Shown piece by piece: positions 35,723-48,870 of a DNA stretch of 64,000 nucleotides. Source of the DNA: Tethya wilhelma. Its lineage: Eukaryota > Porifera > Demospongiae > Tethyida > Tethyidae. Location: NCBI GenBank assembly GCA_964030475.1, contig CAXIPT010000014.1:872241-936240 (forward strand), in the 5' to 3' direction. Numbering within the stretch: the first letter of the stretch is position 1; every line of letters starts with the position of its first letter. The notes beneath the pieces are model-generated. The model made no database searches. It was not told the origin of the DNA and saw only the letters and a program-made list of their open reading frames with translations. Both the position numbers and the translations under genes were made by a program.

Positions 35723-36118
35723 TGTTGAGCCTTGTTGAAACTAGAAACAAAACTATCTAGACAGGCTAGATCAGTTAACAGACTAGTAACCGCTTGAGCT
35801 ATGCTGCAGCACGAGACAGACTGCAACAACACAATTTAACTTTAATAGAGAAGAACGAGCATGTACAACAGCAAGCAAAAACTGACAAGACTGACAAGAA
35901 GTGTGAGAAAAACAATTCAAGATAAAGTGTGAAAGAGGCCCTAGCGGCGCTAACAGTGACAAAGAGAGGCTACATACAGATAACAGTAAGGCTGGACCTA
36001 ACACATTAACACCAAAGAATTAATGAGATAAACAAACATGATGCAATAATGATGTAGCTGTCCATACACACTAAAAATACAGCACATTACATTAGAGTCT
36101 AAGTTTAGTAACCAAACA
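35723..36118 (-). repeat. 5' LTR of the BEL/Pao element
   Basis: 396 bases. Carries an extra AAACAAACAT relative to the 3' LTR. Sense start TGTTTGG, sense end CTCAACA. Confidence 0.95.
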
Positions 36119-38736
36119 CATCACCTTTTTTGTTGAATTGCCGACCTTCTCATCAATATAATTAATCACAGATATTTGTCGACTTGATAGTATTGAAGTA
36201 CTAAATCCAAAACTGTAGCCATGTCCAACAATATGATGTAAGAAATTCTTTGCTTACAAGGACACAAAAAAGATGAAATGGAAGGGCCCAGAAGATCAGT
36301 TTATTAAAAAACATTGAATTGTTACAGCATTTCCCTTCCAAAATTGAAAGTGTTTGGAAAGTTCCATCAGCAAAACCTCAAACTATCATCAGAATCTTTT
36401 ACTTCAGTACCTGTATTTATGCTTCTATTATGTATATACACACTTATTGTATATAATATCCTGAACACAAAAATTGAAAAGATGAGCATATGCCTTTTTG
36501 CAGATGCTGTGACATACAAACTAGAGGATAACCTCCAGTCTGACTTAAGGAGAACTCTTGAGCACCAGACAAGCTACTTTTGATCTTGTATGCCAGTTTA
36601 GTATACATACGCAACTGTTTTGGGGACTTAAGAACCATTTTCTTCACTTGTTTTGTTGTGGGCTTGCTTAAATGACATAACAAACACAGCTGCTTCTGAT
36701 TCTCTCTCTGGCTCCTGATTCAGACAAGTTTGTTAGTCTATTTTCCTTAAGTAGCATTTGCTTTAATGTTTCCTCCCTGTGATTACTACCATTGAAGAAA
36801 AACTGTGTGAGCAAATTATTGAATTTCTCTTAGCATTGTACCATGAAGTTCCAAAATTCTGGTACATGACTTATAAGTACATAGTAACATTTTTAGACTG
36901 TTATATGTGAAGGAATTTTGCTCTCCATAGTTTTGTATCATGCTTGAACTGACTCTAGATCTATTGTGTTTTTTCAGAAGTTATAATAACTGTTATAACA
37001 AGTTATTAAAAATCTGCATGACAATTATTATTAAAGTTGGAACATGACATACCTGATGCAGATACTAGTGATTCAGATTGCACATTAATCCTTTCTCTTA
37101 GCTCTCACAAATAAAAAGATGAGTGTCTGTCCTTGTTGCTTAGTGTTCCCCAATGCCCATAGGGACATATACATTCACAGAGCATTCGCTTTTAAGGATA
37201 GAAATCTATAGTGTTGAAAAAAGCATAGCAGCAAACTCCAGCTCTGTTTAATCCTCTTACATGCTATATTCCCTCAAGATCTTGATTCCCCTTAATGCTC
37301 TTGTCCAGAGCTAGTCCAAGGAGCAGCGCAGCTAGCCATGGCCGCTACAGTTTTTGGCTGAAATTTTTTTCCCAGATGCTTTAAGCCAGGACTAAAAATC
37401 TACTTAGAAATTCATTTTGGGACTGTTGGGGACGGTTAAGAGTAATATTGCATGATTGCATTCTAAATAAAGCACACTACAAATTTAAAGGCTTTCGTCC
37501 AACAAAAGCAGTATTAATATTGCATTCGATTGCCAGAAGAATGAAATTAGCAAAAAAAATGGTTTGCATTCTGAACTCTTAATACCTTCTGTTTGAATTA
37601 ACAAAACCGCGAGGTTATATATAAATCCCCCTCCTCCCCAGCCCGGCTTACTACCTGCAATGAGCTAGCTTCGTATGGGTCTGTTGTCAGGTGCAACTAC
37701 TAGTTCCAAGAGATACCACTATTTTCAACCACTTTCCATTATTAACTGTACATAGTACTAACTTGGACAAGTATCCAACTGAGTTGTATGTTAGCATTCC
37801 TTCCTTTTCACTGGCTATAATAGTGATTTTCTGTAATTTTTTATTCAGTTGGAAAATTCTTCACTATAGTTTGATTTTAGAAAGTCAAATGTGGAGAAAA
37901 TTTGTGACAGAATGAAATTTACATGATGAATTTATTAATAGTTAAGGGGGTCCTACTTTTGAAAAGAACAAACGACACATTCAGCTATAAATCGATATTA
38001 CATAGAGTTTAAATCTACTTTCATAGAAATGAGATATCTTTAATTTTACATACGTAACATTGTGTGCTCTTATTAGAAAATTGACATTTTTACGCTATTT
38101 CACTGAAAATACAAATTTTTGCACAAATATCCGGTGAGTTTTTGAATGACAAGGGTAATACCTGTCTAGTATCAAATTTTGCACTGCTCTACACCTCACA
38201 TGTCACTTGACAACGACACTAACACCGGGTCGGCTGGTTCAAAGGACACCTACTGACTCAGACTATACGCTTAAAGCTACTCAAGTATAACCCAATACAC
38301 TGCTCTACACCCCACAAATTCTGATCTGTTGCAATTGGGAGAAGTGGGTGCTCACAGTGTGCTGAGCCATCACAATAGACTTCATCTGATGATGTATGCC
38401 CACTTTCAATGAAAAGATTCCAAATAAAGCACACTTTTGTGAACTTATGCTCCGTTTACCTGATGCACAACTACACCATCTTCCAACATGTCACATATAT
38501 AGGTTCCTAATCCCTTCCACTTCTTCTCTGTACCTAGCAAAACTGCGGGTTATTAAAAAAAAGAATCTTGGTAAAGATTGTACAAAACGAAAGTTACTTT
38601 TGTAGTACTTCAGTTGTTTGTACAGAGTTTACTCTCCTCATGCCATTTATCTTTGAGTGGTCAACACCTAGCTGCACCAGTCAGGAGAGACTTTGCCTCA
38701 TCATAGAGGTCTTGCAGTAGTTCCTGAATGAATCAC
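36119..38736. other. No recognised gene
   Basis: The first few hundred bases may be the continuation of the relic interrupted by the BEL/Pao element. The rest is AT-rich. Short frames at 36314-36583, 37691-37915 and 38396-38605 have no recognisable domain. Confidence 0.3.
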
Positions 38737-39056
38737 TCACAGCCTACATCTTTCAAGATCTGTTCCATGGTAGATTGTGGGATCCAGATGGCAGCTGTCG
38801 GGTTGAGTGGTTGAATCCAGTCCTGGGTTACTAACTTCAGGTTCTAACTTAATTTCAACAGGATCCTCTGGTGTAAGTATTGGGGGGATGACTGACTCCT
38901 GCTCAGAATGAATACTGTGAAATCTTCTTGGACAACCATTGTAATGTGACATCCAAGACGATGAGCATTAATATGTCTAATGTGTTTGAGAAGATATTTG
39001 ATGTTTGCAGTCTCCAAACCGCACAACTGGCAACACTTTGTTAGAGAGTTCTCCAT
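38737..39056 (-). pseudogene. C2H2 zinc-finger N-terminus, frameshifted
   Basis: MENSLTKCCQLCGLETANI then YLLKHIRHINAHR form a C2H2-like finger. A frame change near 38940 leads to SHYNGCPRRFHSIHS, a remnant of a second finger, then an acidic proline-rich tail. The pattern of one finger plus a degenerate second finger is typical of transposon-associated proteins in sponges and cnidarians. Short and broken. Confidence 0.45.
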
Positions 39057-39491
39057 TAAATCAGCCTATCAAATAAAACGTGCAAGGACAGAGTAAGACA
39101 GAGATGAGTAAGACATATATACAGCACTAAAACAGTATTAAACATACTTCTATTCATCATCAGCTTCCCATCCAGCAGTTATACTGCTTGATGCTTTCAA
39201 TAGCAACACAGAGCTGTAGAGCAAACAACTCACAGACATTGTCATGAAATCGTATAGCTACAATAACATACCTTTGTGTAATAAACAAAATATATAGGAA
39301 AAGCTCTTTGAAATCATCCTCAGCTCAATCAAAGTTTTTCCATCAACCCTATTAGTTTTCAGAATGCCCATAATATTTTCTGTAATATCAGCTTTCTCCT
39401 CTAGCCATTCCTGTAACTCTTGTGTAGTCAAACGTTTGATTTCGTCAAGACAGTCGGTGAACTCTGCTCATTTGTATGAATTAAAACTCAG

Positions 39492-40450
39492 TCACCCAGT
39501 TTTAGTGCCGTCGTCAAATGAGATGCGAGGTACATGTAGTAGATTCGGTTGTATTTGAGTAGGAGGGTTCTTGCTCCAGTTGTAATCCAGTAGGAAGTCG
39601 AGGATCCCTACCATACAGCAGGAAAACACGCTCTCTTTAGTGGACTCCTGCACCACTGATCTGTAACCAAAAAGGAGTAACGGTAGGGTGTGCAACATGA
39701 AAAATCAACATTCGACTTTTGAACAACTAATTCATGCAATATGTATAGTAGGTTGAAACTTAAACTAGCGCACCTTCAAACTCCGTTGTCTCCTATCAAC
39801 AAATGACTTCTGAATTCTTGGTACTAACAGAATCAGCCAGATGGTTACCAATAACAGAGGCTTGTTTCAACTCTATCAGAGAATTGGTAAGGCCCTCCTC
39901 TAACTAACGCAACATGGAGGGATTCGCTTCTCTCTTGCATGTAAGCAAAAATGGAAAATAATTGCGATTTTAGCGGTAAAAAATGTGTAAATTTTTGCTG
40001 ACAATGCAATATGAAACTTACGGTTTTCTTTTACTTCAACGACAGAGATCAGGAATCGAAGGTGCGCTGGTTTAAGTACCAACTTACTCTACATGTTGCA
40101 CGTATTAATTGTTCAAAAGTCGAAAGTTGATTTTTCATATTGCGCACCCTAGTAACGGTAACTGCTTGTCCCATTCAACGTTGTGATCGTTACACTTGGA
40201 AATCATGGCTTTTAAAGTAGCATTAAATTTTTCAATTAAACCATCTGTTAGCCACTAGTATTGATTTTCTTAGTCCCCAGTAAGCTCAAACACAAGTTCA
40301 GAAAGGAAGTTGGTGACTCTGTCAGACATATAGAAGCTCTTCGGGCACACCATGCCTGCATACAATATTCTTTACGAATAGTCTGGCAATATTAGAAGCT
40401 TGTAGGTCCTAAGTAGGGACCCATTTTGAAAGGTAGTCCATGAATATACC
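39492..40450 (-). pseudogene. Ty3-like integrase relic, split by an insertion
   Basis: On the minus strand, 40450-40160 shows MDYLSKWVPT, CRHGVPEEL and DGLIEKFNATLKAM (core with the E region) in shifting frames. After an insertion (40150-39685) the protein resumes with LPLLLFGYRSVVQEST at 39698-39600. Multiple stops and frameshifts; no RT or LTR found nearby. Confidence 0.7.
39685..40150. mobile_element. 466-base long-TIR element inserted in the Ty3 relic
   Basis: The left end AGGGTGTGCAACATG and the inverted right end AGGGTGCGCAATATG continue as inverted repeats for about 110 bases. A 9-base direct duplication AGTAACGGT flanks it (39676-39684 and 40151-40159). A 9-base duplication with long TIRs fits a Mutator-like (MULE) MITE. 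It lies exactly between two parts of one integrase frame, which confirms the ends. Confidence 0.85.
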
Positions 40451-40802
40451 ACCACATTTTTTTTTTCGTTGCAAGTGAGTGGGAGCTACAGCAACTGTAC
40501 AACTGAAGTAGACAGACATTATGTTATTTTATCCTCCTAAGCTAATTTGATGTTTGATTGTCATGGCTTTTATAGACTGAGGCATCACTGTCTAGCAACA
40601 ATTCTAAGAAATTTATACAACCATAATAAAATAGTTATTTATACATTATCGCACAAACAATGGCATTGCATTTTAATAAGTTCAATAACTAAAGTTGTTT
40701 TCAAATGATTATTGTCTTTCAAAGAATCTCTCAACTTAAAATCAATAATTTGTATTTAATTTGTGGATTATATAATTATATAGATTTGTCCAACCTTTCA
40801 AC

Positions 40803-43800
40803 ACTATAAACTAAGCTCTTTATCTCTACCAAGAGAAAACTTTGTTTTTCACCAATAATGTTTTTTACACAAAGGGAATGTTCCATGTGCTGAGAAAAGT
40901 AAAATTTCACCAAAGAGTTTCTTTTGAGCTAAAAATTGTTTTCAAGTCAAAAAAAACATTTTCTGCAAAAAGTGTAGTATTTGGTCTTAGAAAACTTCAA
41001 AGTCCATAGTCACACAAAAAATCTAAGCTCTTGATCTCTAACGTGAGAAAATTTTGTTTTTCACCAACCATGTTATTTCCACCAATAAAATGTTTCACTT
41101 GTCAAAAAAAGTAAAATTTCACAAAAGTGTTTCTTTTGAGCTGAAATTTGTTTTCAAGTCAAAATAAACATATTTAGCAAAAAGTGTTGTTTTTGGTCTT
41201 AGAACATTTTTTAAGTCCATAGTCACACAAAAAAAACTAAGTTTTTTCTCTGTAACGTGAGAAAACTTTGTTTTTTACCAACAATGTTATTTACTCCAAG
41301 AGAATATTACATGTGGTGAAAAAATTAAAATTGTTTTTTTTGAGCTGAAATTGTTTTCAAGTCAAAATAAATGTTTTAAGGAAAAAGTGTAGTTTTTAGT
41401 CTTAGAAAACTTTGTAAGACCATAATCACACAAAAAAACTAAGTTCTTTATCTCTAGTGAGAGAAAACTTTGTTTTTCACCAACAATGTTATTTACACCA
41501 AGAGAATGTTCCATGTTCTGAAAAAAGTAAAATTTTGCCAAAGTATTTCTTTTGAGCTAGAAATTGTTTTAAAGTCAAAATAAACATTTTGTGCAAAAAG
41601 TGTAGTTTTTGGTCTTAGAAAATTTTTAAGTACCTAGTCACAAAAAAAAACTAAGCTTTTAATCTTTAACGTGAGAAAACTTTCTTTTTCAAAAACAATG
41701 TTATTTACACCAAGAGAATGTTCCATGTGTTGAAAATGTAAAATTTCACCAAGGTGTTTCTTTTGAGCTGAAAATGGTTTTCAAGTCAAAACAAACGTTT
41801 TTAGCAAAAAGTGTAATTTTTGATCTCAGAAAATTTTCTAAGTCCATAGTCAGATAAAAAACTAAGTTCTTTATCTCTACCATGAGAAAACATTGTTCTT
41901 CACCAACAATGTTATTTACACCAAGAGAATGTTGTTCCATGTGCTGAGAAAAATGAAATTTCACCAAAGTGTTACTTTTGAGCTGAAAATTGTTTTCAAG
42001 TCAAAATATACGTTTTTAGCAAAAAAAGAGTAATTTTTGGTTTTAGAAACCTTTCTAAGTCCAGTCACACAAATAAATTAGGATTTTTCTCTCTAACGTG
42101 AGAAAACTTTGTTTTTCACCAACAATGTTATTTACACCAATAGAATGTTCCATGTGTTGAAAAAAGTAACTTATCACAAAAATGCTTCTTTTGTGCTAAA
42201 AAATCTTTTCAAGGCGAAAAAAATGCAATTTGTAAAAGTTGTATTTCTTAGACGCAGGAAATTTTCTAAGTCGATAGTCAGTAAAAAAGACAAATGTCTT
42301 TATCTGTACGGTGGGAAAACTTTATTTATCACAAACAATGTTGTTTAACTTAAGATAATGATCCAAGTGTTGAAAAAAGATGCTATTCTCTAAAGTGTTT
42401 TTTTTTTGGTACTAAAAAGTCTTTACAAAGCGAAATAAACAATTTTTGTTAAAGGTGTATTTTTTAGTCAAAGAAAATTTTCTAAGTTAATAGTCAGTAA
42501 AAAAGAGTAAGTACTTTGTACCGTGAGAAAACTTTGTTTATTACAAACAATGTTTTTCATCTCAAGATAATTTTCCAAGTACTGAAAATGTAACTATTCA
42601 GAAAAGTGTTTATTTTGTGCTAAAAAATCTTTTCAAGGCAAAATAACTTTTCTTTGTCAAAAGTGTATTTTTTTAGTCACAGAAAATTTTCTAAGTCGAT
42701 AGTCAGTCAAAAAGACTAAGTTCTTTATTTGTACTGTGAGAAAACTTTGTTTATCACAATGTTTTTTAACTCAAGATAAAATTCCAAGTGTTGAAAAAAC
42801 TAACTATTCACAAAAATGTTTCTTTTGTGCTATAATATCTTTTCAAGGCAAAATAAAGGTTTTTTGTCAATAGTGTATTTTTTTGTCACAGAAATTTTTC
42901 TAAGTCAAGAGTCATTCAAAAAAAATAAGTTCTTTATCTTTACTGCGAGAAAACTTTGTTTATCACAATGTTTTTCACCTCAAGATAATGTTCCAAGTGT
43001 TGAAAAAAGTAATTATTCCCAAAAGTGTTTCTTTCGTGCTGAAAAATATTTTCAAAGCAAAATAAACATTTTTTTTTCAAAAGTATATATTTTTCAGTTA
43101 CTGAAAATTTTCTAAGTCGATAATCAGTCAAAATAACTAAGTTCTTAATCTGTAGAGTGGAAAAACTTTGTTTATCACAAACAATGTTTTTCAACTCAAG
43201 ATAATGTTCCAAGTATTGAAGAAAGTAACTATTCACAAGAGAGTTTCCTTTGTTCTAAAAAATGTTTTTAAAGCAAAATAAATGTTTTTTGTCAAAAGTG
43301 TATTTTTAGTCACAGAAAATTTTCTAAGTCAATAGTCAACTAGACTTAATTCTTTGTCTGAACTGCGAGAAAACTTTGTTTATCACAAAAAATGTCTTTC
43401 ACCTCAAGATAATGTTTCAAGTGTCACTCACAAAAAGTAACTTTTCAAAAAAATGTTTCTCTTGTGCTAAAAAATCGTTTCAAGGCAAAATAAACCTTTT
43501 TTGTGAAATGTGTATTTTTTAGTCACAGTAAATTTTCTAAATCGACAGTCAGTCAAAAAGACTAACTTTTTTATCTGCAGAGAAAACTTTGTTTATCAAA
43601 AACAATGTTTTCACCTCAAGGTAATGTTCCAAGTATTGAAAAAAGCAACTATTCACAAAAGTGTTTCTTTTCAGGGTAAAATAAACATTTTTTGTCCAAA
43701 GTGTATTTTTTTGTCACAGAAAATTTTATAAGTTGATAGTCAGTCAAAAAAAGTAAGTTATTCATCTGTACTGTGAGGAAACTGTTTATCACAAACAATG

Positions 43801-44957
43801 TTTTTCACCTCAAGATAATGTTCTGAGTGTTGAAAGAAGTAACTATGCACAAAAGTGTTTCTTTTGTGCTATAAAATCTTTACAAGGCAAAATAAATGTT
43901 TTTTGTGAAAAGTATATTTTTGTTAGTCACAGAAAAATTTCTAAGTGGATAGTTATTCAAAAAAATGTTCTTTATCTTTACTGTGAGAAAACTTTGTTTA
44001 CTACAAACAATGTTTTTCCCCTCAAGATAATTTTCCAAGTGTTGAAAAAAGTAATTATTCACAAATGTGTTTCTTTCGTGCTGAAAAATATTTTTAAAGC
44101 AAACTAAACATTTTTTGTTAAAAGTATATATTTTTAAGTCACTGAAAAATTTCTAAGTCAATAGTGAGTCAAAAAGACTAAGATCTTTATCTCTACTGGG
44201 AGAAAACTTTGTTTATCACAAACAATGTTTTTCACCACAAGCAAGTGTTCAAAAAAGTAATTATTCACAAAAGTGTTTCGTTTGTGCTAAAAATGTTTTC
44301 AAGGCAAAATATACGTTGTTTGTGAAAAGTATTTTTTAGTCACAAAATATTTAATAGTCAATCAAAAAGACTAAGTTTTTTGTCTGAACTTTGAGAAAAC
44401 TTTGTTTATCACAAACAATGTTCAACATCTCAAAATAATATTCCAAGTGTTAAAAAAAGTAAGTATTAACAAAAGTGTTTCTTTTATGCTATAAAATCTT
44501 TACAAAAAAATAAACCTTTTTTGTCAAAAGTGTATTTTTTAGTCACAGAAATTTTCTAAATCGACAGTCAGTCAAAAAGACTAACTTCTTTATCTGTACT
44601 GTGAGAAAACTTTGTTTATCACAAACAATGTTTTTCACCTCAAGATAATGTTCAAGTGTTTAAGTAACTATGCACAAAAGTGTTTGTTTTGTGCTATAAA
44701 ATCTTTACAAGGCAAAATAAATGTTTTTTGTGAAAAGTGTATTTTTGTTAGTCACAGAAAATTTTCTAAGTTGAGAGTCATTCAAAAAAAATAAGTTGTT
44801 TATATCTACTGTGAAAAAACTTTGTTTATCACAATGTTTTTCACCTCAACACAATGTTCCAAGTGTTACAAAAAGTAACTGTTCACAAAAGTGTTTCTTT
44901 TGTGCTAAAAAATGTTTTAAGTCAAAATAAACGTTTTTTGTCAAAAGTGTATTATTA
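40803..44957 (+). repeat. ~211-base AT-rich satellite array, block 1
   Basis: GAGAAAACTTTG recurs at about 40833, 41045, 41259, 41459, 41673, 41884, 42100, 42313, 42524, 42738 and 42947 and onward, a period of 200-216 bases and about 20 units. Units before about 42.2 kb form one variant (TTACACCAAGAGAATGTTCC), later ones another (TTTTTCACCTCAAGATAATG). Within a unit, two segments of about 60 bases beginning CAAAAGTGT resemble each other. No coding potential; the small ORFs are shadows. Confidence 0.95.
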
Positions 44958-46197
44958 CTCAGTGTAGTTAAGGATGTTTCAAATTTTAAGGAAGTTAAGA
45001 ACATAATTAAAGGTTTACCCCTTCGTGTTTTAACTATACTTCGTGACTGAAAGACCAAACTTAATAACCATCGTATTTTTATTGTATTGGATACAAATAG
45101 TGAAAATGAAAATTAAATCACACTTGTGGGCGTGGCTTCAGACAAAAATACATACTTTTGTGAATGCAGAGCTGAATGTTTATTTGAAGAGGCATTTTTC
45201 CCCTTATCTAGTACATCTTAACTATTTAGGGCCTAAATTTATTATGCATATTTAATTAGATTTTATGAATATTTAATTAACCTTGGTTTTTGTACATTTT
45301 TGTTTTTGCTTTTGCCTTAGTCACTCTCTTTTGTAGCTAGTTGAGCTTAGCTATGGTTGTACTAAGTCATGGCTATATCAAATTAGTTCTAAGTTAGCTT
45401 TTATTAACTTAAAAGCTTGCAAAAACGGAAGGGGTCAAAGTTCGCCAAACGACCTGCATACTTTAGGCTTTTTTTTTAGCTTGAAGAGCAGCACTGCAAA
45501 AGCACTTGCATGCAGGAATAGCCTAAGCCTCCCTGCACCTCTATAGCTAGAGTCAAGCTTCTCCTGCTAAGCACTAAGAAAAAAACGTGAGTTTAAAACC
45601 AAAGGTCACAATCTCGCCGCCATCGCGACCTTTGATTTCTAAAGCTTATATCTCCCCTCCCACTAATCAGACCTGACTCTTACTTAGTATTTTAGTAGAG
45701 CACTTTTTTACCTAACTGCACAGCAAGTCTAAAGCTAATAGCTCAAACGCTATGGCTATAAATAAAAAATGCGAAAAATCGCAGATTACGCGATCGTAGA
45801 ATACGCGCGTGCGACTTTTGGCGCTGTCGGCCCTAAAGAGTTAACCATAAAATATTAAATCTGCCTGTAAAATGGGGTACCCATCATCAATTACTGTGAA
45901 TTAATTAATACCCATATATAATTAGGTGAGCAATATTTAGAAATATGCCTATTTCTCTCTGTTTCTTCCTAACAAAGTTTGTAAAACTAAGTTTCCAAGC
46001 AGATTCAAAATCTTGAACATAAATACAATATTCTATTCACATGACGTTCACACTTGAAAATATTTTCTATCATTGGTCAAACAATCAATGGATGTAAGAT
46101 TTTGGTGAACATAATAAATTCCTGAAGAGATATCCAAACTACAAATTGTATATTATTAGGCTATTTTAAAAGTTGAGGCAGCCTTAACTACACTGAG
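44958..46197. mobile_element. 1240-base TIR element inserted in the satellite
   Basis: CTCAGTGTAGTTAAGG at the left is inverted at the right (CCTTAACTACACTGAG), and TTA/TAA borders suggest a TA-type duplication. The satellite resumes on both sides. No transposase ORF, so non-autonomous. Confidence 0.8.
45222..45840. mobile_element. Nested TTAA-flanked MITE (piggyBac-like)
   Basis: TTAA at 45218-45221 and 45841-45844 bound inverted ends CTATTTAGGGCC and CTCTTTAGGGCC. It lies entirely within the 1240-base element. The piggyBac label rests on TTAA and short TIRs only. Confidence 0.5.
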
Positions 46198-48870
46198 TAA
46201 GTCACAGAAAATGTACGGTGAGAAAACTTTGTTTATCAAAAACAATGTTTTTCACCTCAATATAATGTTCTAAGCGTTGAAAAAATAAACAACTCACAAA
46301 AGTGTTTCATTTGTGAGAAAAAATGTATTCAAGGCAAAATAAACGTATTTTGTGAAAAATGTATTTCTAATTCGCAGAAAATTTTCTAAGTGGATAGTCA
46401 GTCAAAAAGACTAAGTTCTTTATCTATACTGTGAAAAAACTTTGTTTATCACAAACAGTTTTTCACCTAAAGATAATGTTTCAAGTATTGAAAAACGTAA
46501 CTATTCACAATAGTGTTTCTTTTAAAGGCAAAATAAATGTTTTTTGTATATTTTAGTCACAAAAAATTTTCTAAGTCGATAGTCAGTCAAAAAGACTAAG
46601 TTCTATATCTATACTGCGAGAAAACTTTGTTTATCACAAAAATTTTTTTTCTTCTCAAGATAATGTTCCAAGTGTTGAACAAAGTAACTATTCACAAAAG
46701 TGTTTCTTTTGTGTTAAAAGATCATTTCAAGGAAAAAAAAGCGTTTTTTTTCAAAAGTGTACTTTTAGACACATAAAATTTTCTAAGTCGATAGTCAGTC
46801 AAAGACTAAGTTCTTTATCTGAACTGTGAAAAAACTTTGTTTATCACAAATAATGTTTTTCACCTCAAAATAATATTCCAAGTGTTACAAAAGGTAACTA
46901 TTCAGAAAAGTGTTTCTTTTGTGCTAAAAATTTTTTTGAAGGCAAAACAAACGTTTTTTCTTAAAAGTGTATATTTTAGTAACAGAAAATTATCTAAGTC
47001 AATAGTCATTCAAAACGACTAAGTTATTTATCTGTACTGTGAGAAAACTTTGTTAATCATAAACAATGTTTTTTTCCTCAAGATAATGTTCAAAGTGTTG
47101 ATAAAGTAACAATTCACAAAAGTATTTTTTTTGTGCTAAAAATTTTTACAAGGCAAAATAAACGTATTTTGTGAAATATGTATTTCTTAGCCGCAGAAAA
47201 TTTTCTAAGTCGATAGTCAGTAAAAAAAAAGTTCTTTATCTGTACTATGAAAAAACTTGTTTACCACAAACAATGTTTTTCACCTCAAAATAATGTTCAA
47301 AGTGTGGAAAAAAATAACTATTCACCAAAGTGTTTTGTTTGTGCTAAAAAATGTTTTCAAGGCAAAATAAACGTTTTATCAAAAGTGTATTTTTTAGTCA
47401 AAGAAAATTTTCTAAGTCGATAATAAGTCAGAAAGACTAAGTTCTTTATCTGTACAGTGAGAAAACTTTGTTTTTTACAAACAATGTTTTCCACTGTTCA
47501 AACTGTTGAAAAAAGTAACTATACACAAAAGTGTTTCTTTTGTGCTAAAAAATGTTTTCAAGGCCAAATAAACCTTTTTATCAAAAGTGTATTTTTTTAG
47601 TCAAAAAAAATTTTCCAAGTCGATAGTCAGTCAAAAACTCTAAGTTGCTTATCTGTACTGTGAGAAAACTTTGTTTATCACAAACAATGTTTTTTACATC
47701 AAAATAATGCTCCAGGTGTTAAATAAAGTAACTATACACAAAAGTGTTTCTTTTGTGCTAAAAAATGTTTTCAAGGCAAAATAAACGTTTTTTGTCATAA
47801 GTGTATTTTTTTAGTCACAGAAAATTTTCTAAGTCGATAGTCAGTCAAAAAGACTAAGTTCTTTATCTCTATTATGAGAAAACTTGGTTTATCACAAACA
47901 ATATTTTTTACCTAGAGATAATGTTACAAGTGTTGAGAAAAGTAACTATTCTCAAAAGTGTTTCTTTTGTGCTCTTTGAAAATGTGCACATTAACATCCA
48001 AAACAACAGATAGTTGAAGTAATTAAGCGCATGCTCAAACGGTGTGTACCAGGCTCCTTTTTTTCCCCTCCCCGGAGCATGGGTACGAGGCTAAGTTAAG
48101 AGTTAAGTTAAGTTACAAGGCTAATAGTCAGTCAAAAAGACTAAGTACTTTGTCTGTACTGCGAGAAAACTTTGTTTATCATAAACAATGTTTTTCACCT
48201 CAAGCGAAGGTTCCAAGTTTTGAAAAAAGTAACTATTTACAAAAAGGTTTCTTTTAAGCTAGAAAATGTTTTTAAGGTAAAACAAACGTTTTTTGTGAAA
48301 AGTGTATTTATTAGTCACAGAAAATTTTCTAAGTCGATAGTCAATCAAAAAGACTAAGTTCTTTATTTGTACAATGAGAAAATTTTGTTGATCACAAACA
48401 ATGTTTTTAACCTCAAGATAATGTTCCTAGTATTGAAAACTGGAACTATTCAAAAAAGTGTTTCTTTTGTGCTGAAAAATCATTTCAAAGCAAAATAAAC
48501 GTTTGCGAAAGGTGTATTTTTTTTCACAGAAAATTTTCTAAGTTGATAGTCAGTCAAAAAGACTAACTTCTTTATCTGTAATGTAAGAAAACTTTTTTCT
48601 CACAAAGTTTTTCACTTCAAAATAATTTTTAAAGTGTATAAAAAAGTAAGTATTCACAAAAGTGTTTCTTTTGTGCTAAAAAATGTTTTCAAAAAAACTA
48701 AACGTTTTTTGTGAAAAGTGTATTTTTTAGTCACAGAAAATTTTCTAAGTTGATAGTCAGTCAAGAAGACTAAGTTCTTTATCTGTACTGTGAGAAAACT
48801 TTGTTTATTACAAACAATGTTTTTCACTTCAAGATAACTTTCCAAGTGTTGAAAAATTAACTATTCACAA
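46198..48870 (+). repeat. ~211-base satellite array, block 2
   Basis: Continuation of block 1 in the same orientation, about 12-13 units, all of the second variant. A foreign segment of about 150 bases (about 47976-48125, containing CAGGCTCC/GAGGCT and a short TTAAG repeat) interrupts one unit. Confidence 0.95.

Larger units (their letters stand above)
28184..36118 (-). mobile_element. Complete BEL/Pao LTR retrotransposon insertion
   Basis: Two LTRs in the same orientation (36118-35723 is 5', 28569-28184 is 3') are bounded by TG...CA and by a 5-base CATCA target duplication (28179-28183 and 36119-36123), the usual BEL/Pao size. Order in sense: gag with DUF1759 and zinc knuckles, aspartic protease, RT, RNase H, integrase. 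A 1448-base internal tandem duplication covers pre-RT to RNase H. Several stops and frameshifts interrupt pol, so this copy is not autonomous. ICTV places such elements in Belpaoviridae; no envelope-like ORF is seen. Confidence 0.95.

Noticed and set aside
40860..48850. Many short ORFs of 60-100 codons across the satellite
   Set aside because: They recur with the ~211-base unit in several frames and have low-complexity Phe/Lys-rich translations; repeat shadows.
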